Assembly (NCBI GenBank): GCA_038380795.1
Contig: CM076261.1
Span: 96,060,418 to 96,124,417 of the forward strand
Reading direction: 5' to 3'
Source: Pyrocephalus nanus
Lineage: Eukaryota > Chordata > Aves > Passeriformes > Tyrannidae
Length of the DNA: 64,000 nucleotides
Each line of letters starts with the position of its first letter. Positions within the stretch are counted from its first letter, which is position 1. This document shows, piece by piece, positions 1-10,150 of the stretch. A program made the position numbers and the translations under genes. Under the pieces are notes generated by a model. It was not told the origin of the DNA. It saw only the letters and a list, made by a program, of their open reading frames with translations, and did no database searches.

Positions 1-249
1 GTGCAGGAGAGCATTGTTGTGGGGAAGCCTTTGGTGCAGCAGGTGCTGGGTTTGTGCCCCGTTCTGGAAGGGCCCCAGCCTGTGCAGTGTGTGTGTTAGT
101 GCTGGGGGGGTATTTGCTGACAAAGGGGTTGTGGCTCTTGCCCAACTCCCCAGGAGCCCGTTGATCCCCGGCATTGTGGTGGGTGAGGATCTAAGCCCAT
201 GGGAAATAAAAAAGGGAAGGAGTCATCTGAATGTGTGCTGCAGGAGAAC
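1..249. other. 3' flank of keratin gene 1 (class D1)
   Basis: Non-coding DNA just past the polyadenylation signal of gene 1. The same roughly 300-bp segment lies behind genes 6, 9, 10, 13 and 16, and related but diverged versions lie behind all other copies, so it is the ancestral downstream flank of the gene unit. No ORF with support is seen in it. The window opens inside this segment. Confidence 0.6.
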
Positions 250-255
250 TTTATT
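250..255 (-). promoter_or_regulatory. polyadenylation signal, keratin gene 1
   Basis: AATAAA on the minus strand, 153 bp past the stop codon. It sits in a context (CTCAATAAAGTTCTCCTGCA) shared by most copies. Confidence 0.85.
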
Positions 256-402
256 GAGACAAAAGAGTGAAGAGACAAGAGAAGGAAGTGGAAGGGATCC
301 ACTGCGACATGGAAGTAAAGTGATCTTGTGTTGAGGTCCATTTTTTGTATCAGATTTTGCAGAGCCCCGAGCTGGTGGTGTGAGGGGTGTTGTGGAGGAC
401 CC

Positions 403-738
403 TCAGCAGGTGGAGCAGCCCCTGGTGCCGTAGCAGCCCAGGCCTCCCAGGCCGTAGCCAAAGGCCCGGGCAGAGCCGAGGCCGTAGCCAAAGGCCCCAA
501 AGGCGCCGGAGATGGGCTGTCCCTGGGCATTGAGCTCCGTGCCCAGGGCAGCCCCTGCGGTGGATCCGACGGCGGAGCTCTGGGGGAAGGAGGTCATGAT
601 GGGCCCTGGCAGGGTGACGCGCACGGGGGAGGGCTGGATGAGGACGGTGGAGTCCTGGCACTGGGTGACACAGGGCTGGTTGCAGCTGTTGGCCAGCGGG
701 GTGGGTGCGCAGGGGCGGCAGAGGTCGTAGCAGGCCAT
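403..738 (-). CDS. feather-type corneous beta-protein (feather beta-keratin), copy 1
   Basis: Structural protein of feather cornified cells; family members assemble into 3-4 nm filaments cross-linked by disulfides. The 111-residue product starts [10 protein letters not shown]. It has Cys at 3, 7, 10, 19, 23 and 27, then the Pro/Val-rich beta-sheet core (about residues 30-63, with [14 protein letters not shown]), two FGYGLG repeats (83-98) and a Cys-rich end (Cys 102, 108, 111). It is somewhat longer than the roughly 98-residue chicken feather keratins because of the Gly/Tyr/Leu tail. The start is the ATG 20 bp after a CTCACAG splice acceptor; the intron is 759-1002 (donor AAG/GTGAG) and exon 1 begins near 1050. 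Variant residues: Arg40, Thr60, Phe80. Flanks D1 and U1. Family assignment rests on recognised motifs, not a search. Confidence 0.93.
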   Translation of the reverse strand: MACYDLCRPCAPTPLANSCNQPCVTQCQDSTVLIQPSPVRVTLPGPIMTSFPQSSAVGSTAGAALGTELNAQGQPISGAFGAFGYGLGSARAFGYGLGGLGCYGTRGCSTC

Positions 739-1072
739 GGGTGTGGTGTGGAGGGGCCCTGTGAGGGCAGGGAAGAGAAGAGAAGAGGTGAGAAGAGCAG
801 AGCAGAGAGGGGGCTGAGGCAGCGCAGGGCCGTGGGGGTGCGAGGGGCGGTGTTGGCGGAGGGCGAGGCAGTGGGGAGGCTGCTGTGGGGCTGTGGGGAG
901 GCGTGAGGGCTGCTGAGGCTGGGGCAGAGCGTGCTGGGAGAGAGGGGCCAGGGGGGCGGTGTGGCAGGAGCAGGAGGGGGTTGTCAGGGGCTGCAGGCTC
1001 ACCTTGTTGGCGGCACAGAAGGCAGGAGAAGGCGTCAGGAGAAGCGTGGCAGGGAGAGAGGCGCTGGGCCGG

Positions 1073-1080
1073 CTTTTATG
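1073..1080 (-). promoter_or_regulatory. TATA box, keratin gene 1 (intact CATAAAAG)
   Basis: CATAAAAG on the minus strand, about 70 bp above the exon-1 donor site. This places the transcription start near 1045-1050. The GC-rich stretch above it (1081-1114) is shared by all copies. Confidence 0.8.
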
Positions 1081-1199
1081 CTGCTCCCGCAGGGGCGGCA
1101 CAGCCTTGGCCCAGGCCCTTGGGGCATTTCTCAGGCAGCAGCTCTTGCCTGGCCCAGCCTGGCCAGTCCTGAGCTGGGCGTGTTTTCCTTCCCCAGCTC

Positions 1200-1900
1200 T
1201 GCAATGGCCTGTCCTGCCCTTGAGGCCGTGTCCATCTGCCCTTGGTGGTAGCTTTTGAGATTCAGTTGGAAGTGGCAGGATTTGCATGGCAAGTGCATTA
1301 CTGGGAGGTTTGTAGACACGAGCAAAGCTTTGGTGGCAGAGGTGTCCTCAGTGAGGTGACCTCATGCCACTCGTGTGCTGTGGTTTGTGGCTCTGTTGTG
1401 CAGAGTGATCGCTCTGCTGTGCTCCTGGGTGTCCATCAGTCGTTGTGCTGCACCCAGGAATGCTGAGGGAGCTGCTTTTTGTTCTTGGGAGGTCCCTCTG
1501 CAATAGCCTGGAAAGGTCCTGGTGCCTGGGAGCACTTCCTGATGGCTGAAGGAAAGCTCATTCCCCTCCTGTCTTGAACAGGATCCAGAGGGATGATGTG
1601 CAAAGCTTGAGGTCTGTCAGGCTGAGCTCCTTCCCACTGTTCCATTCCATTTGGGTCTTCCAAAGTTGACCAGCAGCAGATTCTGTCATTGAAACCGTGT
1701 TTCTTCAGCTCAGGAAGAATGCAGTGAACAAAAAGCAAACACAGGCTGGATAATCTTTTTGCCCAGGCTGGTCTATGACCTTAATTTACATTTTCAGCCT
1801 TTGTGTCATAAGGTTTTGTAGCTTATAACCTGTAAATTTTGATATGCTGTAGCTCTGAGCCAAAGCCAGTAATTGCCATTAGAAGGTCAATGTGCTCCTC
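1200..1900. repeat. promoter-proximal module U1, spacer 1
   Basis: Locus-specific repeated module that starts with the phrase TGTCCTGCCCTTGAGGCCG and ends in an A/T-richer stretch. Related modules stand above every gene and in tandem inside several spacers. No coding potential is supported. Confidence 0.55.
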
Positions 1901-1904
1901 TTGA

Positions 1905-2988
1905 CTCCTCTGCAATGGTGGGGGTGTTCCTGTGTGACCCAGGGAAGCAGGAAAGCCTCAGCAGTGCAGCTGCTGCTCCAGGATGTGGTTCAGGAGCTGT
2001 TTTGGGTGAGCTGATGTTGTGAACCTTCCAGGCTGGAGCTTTGGTCATTCACCATTTCCATCCATTCCTGTGATGTGCCAACCCTGCCAGGGGAAAAGAA
2101 GAGGCTTCAGGAGAGGGCAATTTGCAGGTGAGAGTGGCTGCACGATGGCCTTTGGCTCTTGCTGGCCACTTGTGCTGCTGGCAGAGCAAGGATCAAAATG
2201 TGGGAGAGAAGTGGGGCTGCCAGGGAGCCCTGGGGCCAGCGCTGGGGATGGGTCAGCAGGCAGATGGAGCCCCAGTCACTGTCCCCCTTGGAGCTCTGGC
2301 ATCCCCCAGTTCTTCACCCAGGGCTGCCTGTGCTGCTGATCCCCAGCTGGACAATTGTCCTGTCCAGGAGGGTCCAGTGAGGGACAGGATCATCAACCTG
2401 ACTGAAGTGCCAAGGAATTGTGTTCCTCACATTCCCTTCATCTGTGAGTGGAGGGGCAGAAACACAGGAGGATATGAAATCAGCCAGGAGAGACTTTCCC
2501 TGAGTGACCCCACCCTGGCTGTGCCTGATGTTCTCATTGTCCTTCCAGTGCCTTCCAGTCCCTCCCTGTAGGATCTTCTCCATCATTGCTCTGGGTCCTC
2601 AGAGCAGCCTGGCAGGTGTGCAGTTCCTGCCTCCTCCCTGAGTGCCTGTGATAACTGGGGCTGAGTTGGGTGATTGCAGTGTCCCCAAAGGCCTGTGGTG
2701 ACTGCCAGCAGGTGCCGAAATGCAGGCGAGCTGAGTGTGCTGAGGGTTGTCCCCCAGGGCAGCAGAGCTGTTGGGGAGGAAGAGGAGGGGAGGCAGGAAG
2801 GGGATCTGTGGCTGGGCCTTGCTGGGGCTGCAGGGCCTGGCAGGCAAGAGGCAGCTGGGCCAGGGCAGGGCTGGGCTGGGGGTGCCAGGGAGTCAGGGGG
2901 TGTCAGGGCTCCCCCCAGAGAGGGGGGTTGTGTCCCTGCATGTGCAATAGTGCAGGGGAAAGGTGGGCTGAGCCCTGCAGTGCTGAGG
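1905..2988. repeat. unrecognised 1.1-kb segment, copy 1 of 4
   Basis: GC-rich segment found nearly unchanged at 20282-21365, 40487-41572 and 49202-50290. It has short ORFs on both strands, none with a recognised domain. Its origin is unknown; it could be a decayed transposon or captured gene sequence. Confidence 0.45.
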
Positions 2989-2989
2989 G

Positions 2990-3565
2990 AGGGACCTGAT
3001 TTTCCAGCCCTGCCCAGAGAGGAATCTGATGGAATTATGGAAGGGAAATGCCCAGTCCTTTCTCTTCAGAGGACTCTTTGCTGTGGCAGCAGTGTCTGGG
3101 GAGCAATCAGATAGAAAGCAACCCAGCAGAGGGACCTTGTGGTGATGGTGGAGAACCAAAGGATCCTGGAGTGAGTGACTCCAGACCAGGGTAGGGCCAC
3201 GGGGATTGTGAAGGGGTGCAGGACTTTTTCATAAGTGGAGAGGGTGAGAGAGTTGGGAACACTTGGGCAGGAGTCAAAAACGTGCTCTGGGTCATGTGAG
3301 GTGTGTATGAATGTGTGATGGCAGGAATGAAGGAATGAAGGGAAGGGAACCTGGCTCTTGAGAGTCCTGCACAGTAGCTGGAGAGGTGGATGTGAGCACA
3401 AGTGAAAACAAATGCAATTCCATGGGCAAAGAAGTTTGAGGGTGTTCATAGTGTGGAAGACGTGGTGGAGTCTCCCTCCTGAGAGAGCTAAAACTGAACT
3501 GCCCATAGTGCTGGAAATGCGCTCTCTGGCTCTGCTTGTGAAGAGGAGTCGAAGCACTTCATCTT
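2990..3565 (+). mobile_element. degenerate CR1 LINE 3' fragment
   Basis: Degenerate plus-strand match to the end of CR1 ORF2 and its 3'UTR. Recognisable phrases include GTGAGAGAGTTGGGAACAC, the segment leading to CCTGGCTCTTGAGAG, and GGTGGAGTCTCC near 3467. It runs antisense to the keratin genes. Boundaries are approximate. The conserved D3 flank of gene 2 follows from about 3635. Confidence 0.5.
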
Positions 3566-3934
3566 CAGTGTTCTTGCCAATCTAATTAATCTTGTATCTC
3601 TTTTTTCTGGAGGGTTTGAGAATCCTTCTGGGTGAGAGAGTTTGTGCAGTGTGTGCTGGCCCAGAGAGATTTTGACAGAGGTGTGTGCAGGAGAGCATTG
3701 TTGTGGGGAAGCCTTTGGTGTAGCCGGTGAAGGGTTTGTGCTGTATTTTGGAAGGCCCCCCCCCGTGCCAGTGTGTGTGCCAGTGGTGGTGGCAAATGTG
3801 TTAAGAAAGGTCTTGTGGCCCTTTTCCACCCACTCTGATGGCCTGTTGAGCCTTGGTGTTGTGCTGCTTCAGATTGTGAGAGCATGGGATGAAACAATTA
3901 ATAGGAGACATCAGAGGCTGTGATGCAGAAGAAG

Positions 3935-3940
3935 TTTATT
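3935..3940 (-). promoter_or_regulatory. polyadenylation signal, keratin gene 2
   Basis: AATAAA on the minus strand, defining a long 3'UTR of about 444 bp (class D3). Confidence 0.85.
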
Positions 3941-4378
3941 GAGACAAAAGAGAGAAAAGGAACAAGCAGCCAGGGGAAGGGATCTGCTCTGAGGTCCCAG
4001 GAGGGCGACCATCAGCCAAATCCTTCCCTGGCAGGAGGTTTCTGCAGAGCCCCCAGGTCTTCCTGCTGCCCTTGTTGGGAGCAGCCCAGCGGAGGTGGCT
4101 GATGGTGTGTGTGTTGTGAGAAGGTGTTTGCAGCAGAGGGGACTGGGCAGAGCCCAAGGGGCTCTGGAGAGAAGGAAGGGGGAGAAGAGGAGGAGGGAGC
4201 TGGGCCATGTTGGCAGCAGCGAGGGCTGGCCCCTTCCCTGCTTCCTTGGTGGGAGCCCTGAGAGCAGGAGCTGGAAGTGCTGAGGCCCTGGGAGAGCCTT
4301 GGGCTGGAGATGAATCCCTGTTGGAGGTGGAGGATTGCAGGTGGTGGGTGGTTGGTGTTGGGGCAGTTGTTTGGGGGC

Positions 4379-4714
4379 TCAGCAGGTGGAGCAGCCCCTG
4401 GTGCCGTAGCAGCCCAGGCCTCCCAGGCCGTAGCCAAAGGCCCGGGCAGAGCCGAGGCCGTAGCCAAAGGCCCCAAAGGCGCCGGAGATGGGCTGTCCCT
4501 GGGCATTGAGCTCCGTGCCCAGGGCAGCCCCTGCGGCGGATCCGACGGCGGAGCTCTGGGGGAAGGAGGTCATGATGGGCCCTGGCAGGGTGACGAGCAC
4601 GGGGGAGGGCTGGATGAGGACGGTGGAGTCCTGGCACTGGGTGACACAGGGCTGGTTGCAGCTGTTGGCCAGCGGGGTGGGTGCGCAGGGGCGGCAGAGG
4701 TCGTAGCAGGCCAT
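4379..4714 (-). CDS. feather-type corneous beta-protein, copy 2
   Basis: 111 residues, same architecture as copy 1 but with Leu40 (codon CTC instead of CGC) and Ala60. It shares Leu40 with its neighbour copy 3 only, which points to sequence exchange or common descent of that pair. Intron 4735-4978. The downstream flank is the long-3'UTR class D3. The upstream flank is class U3, which replaces the usual distal promoter from 5091 on. Its TATA motif carries a substitution. Confidence 0.93.
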   Translation of the reverse strand: MACYDLCRPCAPTPLANSCNQPCVTQCQDSTVLIQPSPVLVTLPGPIMTSFPQSSAVGSAAGAALGTELNAQGQPISGAFGAFGYGLGSARAFGYGLGGLGCYGTRGCSTC

Positions 4715-5048
4715 GGGTGTGGTGTGGAGGGGCCCTGTGAGGGCAGGGAAGAGAAGAGAAGAGGTGAGAAGAGCAGAGCAGAGAGGGGGCTGAGGCAGCG
4801 CAGGGCCGTGGGGGTGCGAGGGGCGGTGTTGGCGGAGGGCGAGGCAGTGGGGAGGCTGCTGTGGGGCTGTGGGGAGGCGTGAGGGCTGCTGAGGCTGGGG
4901 CAGAGCGTGCTGGGAGAGAGGGGCCAGGGGGGCGGTGTGGCAGGAGCAGGAGGGGGTTGTCAGGGGCTGCAGGCTCACCTTGTTGGCGGCACAGAAGGCA
5001 GGAGAAGGCGTCAGGAGAAGCGTGGCAGGGAGAGAGGCGCTGGGCCGG

Positions 5049-5056
5049 CTTTTCTG
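5049..5056 (-). promoter_or_regulatory. TATA-position motif, keratin gene 2 (CAGAAAAG variant)
   Basis: The T of the TATA core is replaced by G, giving CAGAAAAG where nine other copies have CATAAAAG. The surrounding bases match the intact copies. Promoter strength may be reduced; this is inferred. Confidence 0.65.
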
Positions 5057-5090
5057 CTGCTCCCGCAGGGGCGGCACAGCCTTGGCCCAG

Positions 5091-6400
5091 CACTGTCAGC
5101 TGGCGGCAGCTTGGAGGGCTTGGTTTGTGGGAGGCTTGGGTGGTTGGAGGTGTGTCAGGGAGGGCTGAATAAACCCCCAGAGCCCAGGAGAGGTGTGATG
5201 TCATGAGAGAGGTGATTTGGTGGCCCTGGTGTGCTGTGGTTTGTGGGTGCTTTGTGCTGACTGGGCCCCCCTCTTGTTGTGTGGGACTGGATGTCCCTCA
5301 GTGCTTTTGTTGCACCCAGGAATGCTGAGGGAGCCATTTGATGTGCTGGGGAGGACTCTGCAGGACCTTGGAAAGGTCAAAGTGCCTGGGATCTATTCCT
5401 GACGGATGAAGATGTGCTCATGCCCCTGTACCTTGAATGGGATCAAGAGAGAGGACCTGAAAAACCCGAGGTTGCTCAGGCTGAACTTTTCCCTTTGGTA
5501 TGGTCCTTTTGGATTTCTCAGGTTTGCAGGACAATGTACTCTGTTTTTTAAAGTGTGTTTCTTGAACTTATGAAGAAATGCAATAAACGAACACCCAACA
5601 GGGCTTCATGCCTTTGTGCCCAGGCTGGGCTGTGACCCCAATTCCTTTATTCCACATTCAAGCCTGTAAGTTTTAGAAGTTGTAACACAACTAATAGGTT
5701 GTAACATCCTGGACCTGTGGGAAAAAAATTTTAATTACCAGTCAACAGATGACAAGCTCCTGTCTCCTATTTTGTCACAAGAAGAGAATTCCTGTGTGGA
5801 ATTGTGAGATTCCATGTCCTGCCCTTGAGGCTGTGTCCATCTGCCCTTGGTGGCAGCTTTTCACTGTGAATATTTTAGGCCAAAGGCTGGTGTTGAAAGG
5901 TTGTGTCAGAGAGGGCTGGAGATGTGAGCAAAGCTTTGGAGAGGTGGGGTGTGATCAGTGAGGTCCCCCCGTGTCCCTCGTGTGCTGTGGATTGGGGGAT
6001 GTTGTGAGGAGGGTCCCCATTCCCTCTGAGCCCTGTCAGGCTGCTCTGGGCTGTGCAGCTCTGCTGGCCAGCAGGACCTGCCCCTTCCAGCGCAGTTGCT
6101 CCCTCCCCACCTTGCTCCCAGCTTAGCAGGGTCTTTGTTCCTGGGGGTGAGGATGGGATGATTTTTATCTGCTGGAAAACAGTGCCAAGGCCGTGGAGAA
6201 GCAGAAGGGGATGGTGAGAGGTTAGCATTGATTTTGGGAGGGCAAATCCTGTATTTGAGAGCTCTGTGTTATCTGGAGAGAAGAAAATCTTGGATGGTGG
6301 GAGAGCCATGGCTGGTGTTTACCCAACCTTTCAGTCAAGGCTTTGGCACTGTCTCCCAGTGCGGGATCCTGGAGTAGCCAGGGATGTGCAGGTGGTGCAA
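5091..6400. repeat. promoter-proximal modules (U3 type), spacer 2
   Basis: The U3 flank starts abruptly after TTGGCCCAG and continues into a second degenerate module from about 5811. The part around 5870-6400 recurs at 53333-53863. No supported gene. Confidence 0.5.
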
Positions 6401-6464
6401 GTGGACAGAGGGGTGGAGTGCTGAGTGTGTGAAGGGCTGGGACAGAGCCCTGTGCTCAGTGAGC

Positions 6465-7310
6465 CCAAGTGCAGAAGGAGTCAAGTGTGCAGGGCAGTAG
6501 GACAAGGGTTGGATCCACGGGAGCAACAGTGTCCAACAGGCTCAGCCGTGACGTGGGCAGTGGGACTGTTGCCCCCTCAGCAAGTTGGCAGATGGTGTAA
6601 AGTGCAGAGGAGTGACTGAGGCACAGGATGGTTGTGGCACCAGTCAGAGGGACCTGGAGAGGTGGGAGATGGAGGGTTCAAGGAATGTCCTGAAGTTCAA
6701 GAGGGGGAAATGTGAAGTTGTGCATCCAGGCAGGAAGGGCACTGGGCCCCAGGTGATGCTGGGGTTTGGGAGGCTGGAAAGCAGCTTGGCTGAGCAGGAC
6801 CTGTGGTGCTGGTGGAGAATGAAGGGGCCACAAAGTCTCAGTGATCTCTGACTTGCAATGGCAGAGCAGTGCCCAAGATGGATTTCAGAAATGCTGCCAT
6901 GAAGGAGAGAGAGGTGGCCCTTCCTCTCTGTGGAGTTTTCTTGGGGTCCCAAGTGGGACCTCCTGTGCAGGTCTGGGCTGCAGAGTCCAAGCAGAAGCAG
7001 CTCCTGGACTCAGTGAGTGCAGCCCAGGGCAGGGCCAGCAATGCAGTGAAGGGGCTGGAGCATCTTGGCTAGAGGAGAGGCTGAGAGAGCTGGGAGTGCC
7101 AGGAGACAAGGCTGGCCAGGGCAGTGTCATCAGTGGGGGTGAATCCCTGGTGGCAGGGAAGGAAGTGGAGGGAGCCCAGCTCTTGTCAGCAGAGCACACA
7201 GGCAGGAAAGGGGCTATTGGTAACAGGGAAAAGAGATGGAATTCCATAGGCAGAGAAGACAAACCTTGTTCGGTGTGAGGGAGGTCACAGAGTGGAAGAG
7301 GAGGTGGAGT
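6465..7310 (+). mobile_element. CR1 LINE fragment (end of ORF2 to 3' region)
   Basis: Plus-strand CR1 phrases in order: CCCCCTCAGCAAGTTGGCAG, AGAGGGACCTGGAGAGG, then TGGAGCATCTTGGCTAGAGG and GGCTGAGAGAGCTGGGAGTG. The last of these is the typical 3' part of CR1. Many stops and indels. A near-identical copy lies at 53928-54660. Confidence 0.65.
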
Positions 7311-7324
7311 CTCAGTCCTGGGAG

Positions 7325-8400
7325 ATGTTGGAGGTGTGTCAGGGAGGGCTGAATAAACCCCCAGAGCCCAGGAGAGGTGTGATGTCATGAGGGAGGTGAT
7401 TTGGTGGCCCTGGTGTGCTGTGGTTTGTGGGTGCTTTGTGCTGACTGGGCCCCCTCTTGTTGTGTGGGACTGGATGTCCCTCAGTGCTTGTGTTGCACCC
7501 AGGAATGCTGAGGGAGCCATTTTGTGGCTCCTATAAGAGGACACTGCAGGACCTTGGAGAGGTAAAAGTACCTGGGATCCCTTCCTAATGGATAAAGGAG
7601 AACTCATGCCCCTGTACCTTGAATGGGGTCAAGAGAGAGGATCTGGAAAACCTGAGGCTGCTCAGGCTGAACGTTTCCCATTAGTATGATCCTTTTCAAT
7701 TTCTGGGTTTTACAGGACAGTGTACTCTGTTAACCTCCTGAAAAAATGCAATAACCAAACCCCCAACGGGGCTCAATCCCTTTGTGCCCAGGCTGGGCTT
7801 TGACCTCAATTCCCTTATTCTGCATTCATAACTTGTAAGATGTAACAAAACTAATAGATTGTGACATCCTGGACCTGTGACTAAAAAATTATAATTACTA
7901 GTAGGCAGTTGTCAAGCTCCTCTCACCTCTTCTGTCATAACAAGGGAATTCCTACGTGGAATTGTGTGATTCCATGTCCTGCCCTTGAGGCCATGTCCAT
8001 CTGCCCTTGTTGGCAGCTTTCAAGGGAGAGTTGTTTGGGAGCAGTTACATTGAAGATGTGTCAGGGAGGACTGAATAAACAACAAAAGCCCAACAAAATT
8101 AGGTTGTCATCAGTGAGGTCACCCCGTGCCCCTCGTGTGCTGTGGTTTGTGGGTGTGTTGTGAAGGGGGCCCCAAACCCTCCCAGCCCTGTCAGGCTGGT
8201 CTGGGCTTTTCAGCTGTGCTGGGTGTGAGGGGTTGCCCCTGCACTCATTGTCGTCCCTCCCAGCCCAACTGCCAGCCCACTAAGCCTGCTCTTAGGCCTG
8301 GCCTTTCCCACTGGTGTTTCTCTGGGGTCAGCAAGGTCACCCACTGGGGTCACAGGGCTTGTGGTCTGGTTGAAGAAGGATGTCCAAAGAGTAATTTGTG
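7325..8400. repeat. additional promoter-proximal modules, spacer 2
   Basis: A second U3-type module followed by another degenerate module from about 7980. This extra pair is why spacer 2 is the longest in the window (6.2 kb gene-to-gene). No keratin CDS remains in it. Confidence 0.5.
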
Positions 8401-8549
8401 AGGGTCCCAGGGAACAAGTGTTATGGGTGGTTTTTGTATGTACTGGGAGTTCTTTATTCCAGGGACAGAAGGCTGAGGGGAGACCTTCTCAGTCTCTCCA
8501 AGTACCAGAAAGGTGTTGGTTACAAGGTGGCTTTGGGCCTCTTTTCCAG

Positions 8550-8935
8550 AGCACCAGGTGTTGGACAAGAGGAAACGGCCTCAAGTTGCTGCAACCCCGC
8601 CTGGCCAGGGTCGAGCTGTCCCTGCTTGAGCCTTTGGACTGAACTGCTGCCCGGGCAGACAGTGATAGGGGATGGAGGAATATATTTCAACTAGAACAGG
8701 AGAGGTTTAGGTGAGATGTCAGACATGAATTCTTCCCTGGGAGGGTAGGGAGGCTGTGGCACGGGTTGCCCAGAGAAGTTGTGGCTGCTCCATCCCTGGA
8801 AGTGTGCAGGGCCAGGTTGGACAGGGGTTGCCTCAACCTGGCCTTTTCTAAGGTGTCCCTGCCCACGGAGGGTGGTTCGGAAAAGTTGCTCTTCAAAATC
8901 TTTTCCACCTGAACCATTTAATCAATATGCCACCA
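8550..8935 (+). mobile_element. CR1 LINE 3' end, degenerate
   Basis: Contains GGAAACGGCCTCAAGTTGC, GGGTTGCCCAGAGAAG and CATCCCTGGAAGTG in CR1 order, ending near ACCATTTA. It is a more diverged relative of the elements at 23820, 28559, 44312 and 57035, so this insertion predates most of the array duplications. Confidence 0.7.
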
Positions 8936-9109
8936 TCTCCTGGCAGAGATTCCTTGAGCACCAGTGATTCTTTGTGCTGTGATTCTTCTCGCTGTAACGG
9001 CCTGAGGTGTGCTGAGAAAGAAAGCTGGTCAGCAGGGAGTAGAATTAAGGCTCCAGTATCCAAAGGGAAATGCTGAGCAATCTCTTGCAACACTCAGACA
9101 CCCCCAAGT

Positions 9110-10150
9110 CTTTGGGGCTGGGTGGGATCCCGTGGCACCAAGGGAGCTGGTGGAAGGGCACAGCACACCACTTTGCATCCTTCATCAGCAGTCCTGGCAA
9201 ACTGGAAGGTGCCAGTTGACAGGAGATGAGGAAATGTGATGCACATGTCCAGGAGGATCCAGCAGGAGGATGTGAGAAACTCCAGCTGTGTCAGTGTGAC
9301 CTCAGTCCCTGGGAAGGTCATGCAGTGAATCATCTGCAGTGGAACTGAGCGGCATGGGCAGGAGAACCAGGGGGTCAGTCCCAGTCAACGTGGGCTTATG
9401 GGAGGCAGGTCCTGCTGGAGTGAAGAGAAATGGATGTTATCTACATGGAGAAAGAACTGCATATTGTCCCACACACCATCCTTGTGTATAACCTGGGGAG
9501 AGGTGGATTTGATGGGCAGAGCACTCGGTGGATGAGGAATTGTCTGGATGATTTCACTGGGAGACTTGTGCTCAAGTACTCGATGTGTGTGTAGAGCAGG
9601 GAGGAGTGGTTTCCCTCAGGGGCCCATCTGTGGATGAGTGTTCTTTGCATCATTGACAGAGAAAGGGAGAGTGGGATTGAGTGTCCTCTCAGCAAGACTG
9701 AGGACGACTCCAAGCTGAGTGTTGTGGTTGTTTCTGTGGAGGGAAGGGATGGCAGCCAGAGGGGCCTGGACAGGCTGGGGAGGAGGAGCTGTGTGATCCT
9801 CCTGAAATTCCGCAGGGCCAGGAGCTGGTGGGTTGTGTGAGTCCCTAAGAGGGCTGCAGGCTGGTGGGGACTGTTTGAGAGCAGCCCTGTGGAGAAGGCT
9901 TGGAGGGCACTGGTGGGTGAAGAAGGGAATGGGAGCCAGGAATGTGCCCTGGCAGCCCAGAAACCCCCCGTGTCCTGTGCTCCTGGCCACAGTGTGGGCA
10001 GCAGGGAGAGGGAGGGGATTGTTGATTTGTGCTGCTTTGTGGTGAGAGTGGAGTTGTGTGTTGAGCTGGGAGAGCCTGAGAATGAGGCAAAGAGGGAGCT
10101 GTGGGTGGGATGCAGAGCAGAGCCTTGGGGCTGATGAAGGGCTGGAGCCT
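9110..10150 (+). pseudogene. CR1 LINE ORF2 reverse-transcriptase remnant, about 1 kb
   Basis: Plus-strand translation in shifting frames follows the CR1 reverse transcriptase. Recognisable pieces, in order, are SWQTGRCQLTG, VTSVPGKVMQ followed by a stop, a stretch with GIECPLSKTEDDSKL (degenerate form of the FADD active-site motif), VEGRDGSQRGLDRLGR, and SQECALAAQK with GSREREGIVDLC. Several stops and frameshifts make it inactive. Its end forms the 3' flank of keratin gene 3, tail to tail. Family recognised from memory of CR1 conserved blocks. Confidence 0.75.

Noticed and set aside
328..906. 192-codon plus-strand ORF antisense to keratin gene 1, seen in similar form at every copy
   Set aside because: It is the GC-rich, stop-poor complement of the keratin CDS and intron. 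It has no recognisable domain and is explained by the conserved sense strand.
403..1287. 294-codon minus-strand frame extending upstream of the keratin ATG
   Set aside because: It runs through the promoter, exon 1 and a clean GT-AG intron. The 5-bp intron deletion in genes 14 and 15 breaks this frame while leaving the 111-codon ORF intact, so the extension is not coding.
3936..5204. 422-codon minus-strand ORF across gene 2
   Set aside because: It lies in a different frame from the keratin protein and crosses the intron and 3'UTR. It reads as low-complexity Pro/Leu/Arg from GC-rich DNA.
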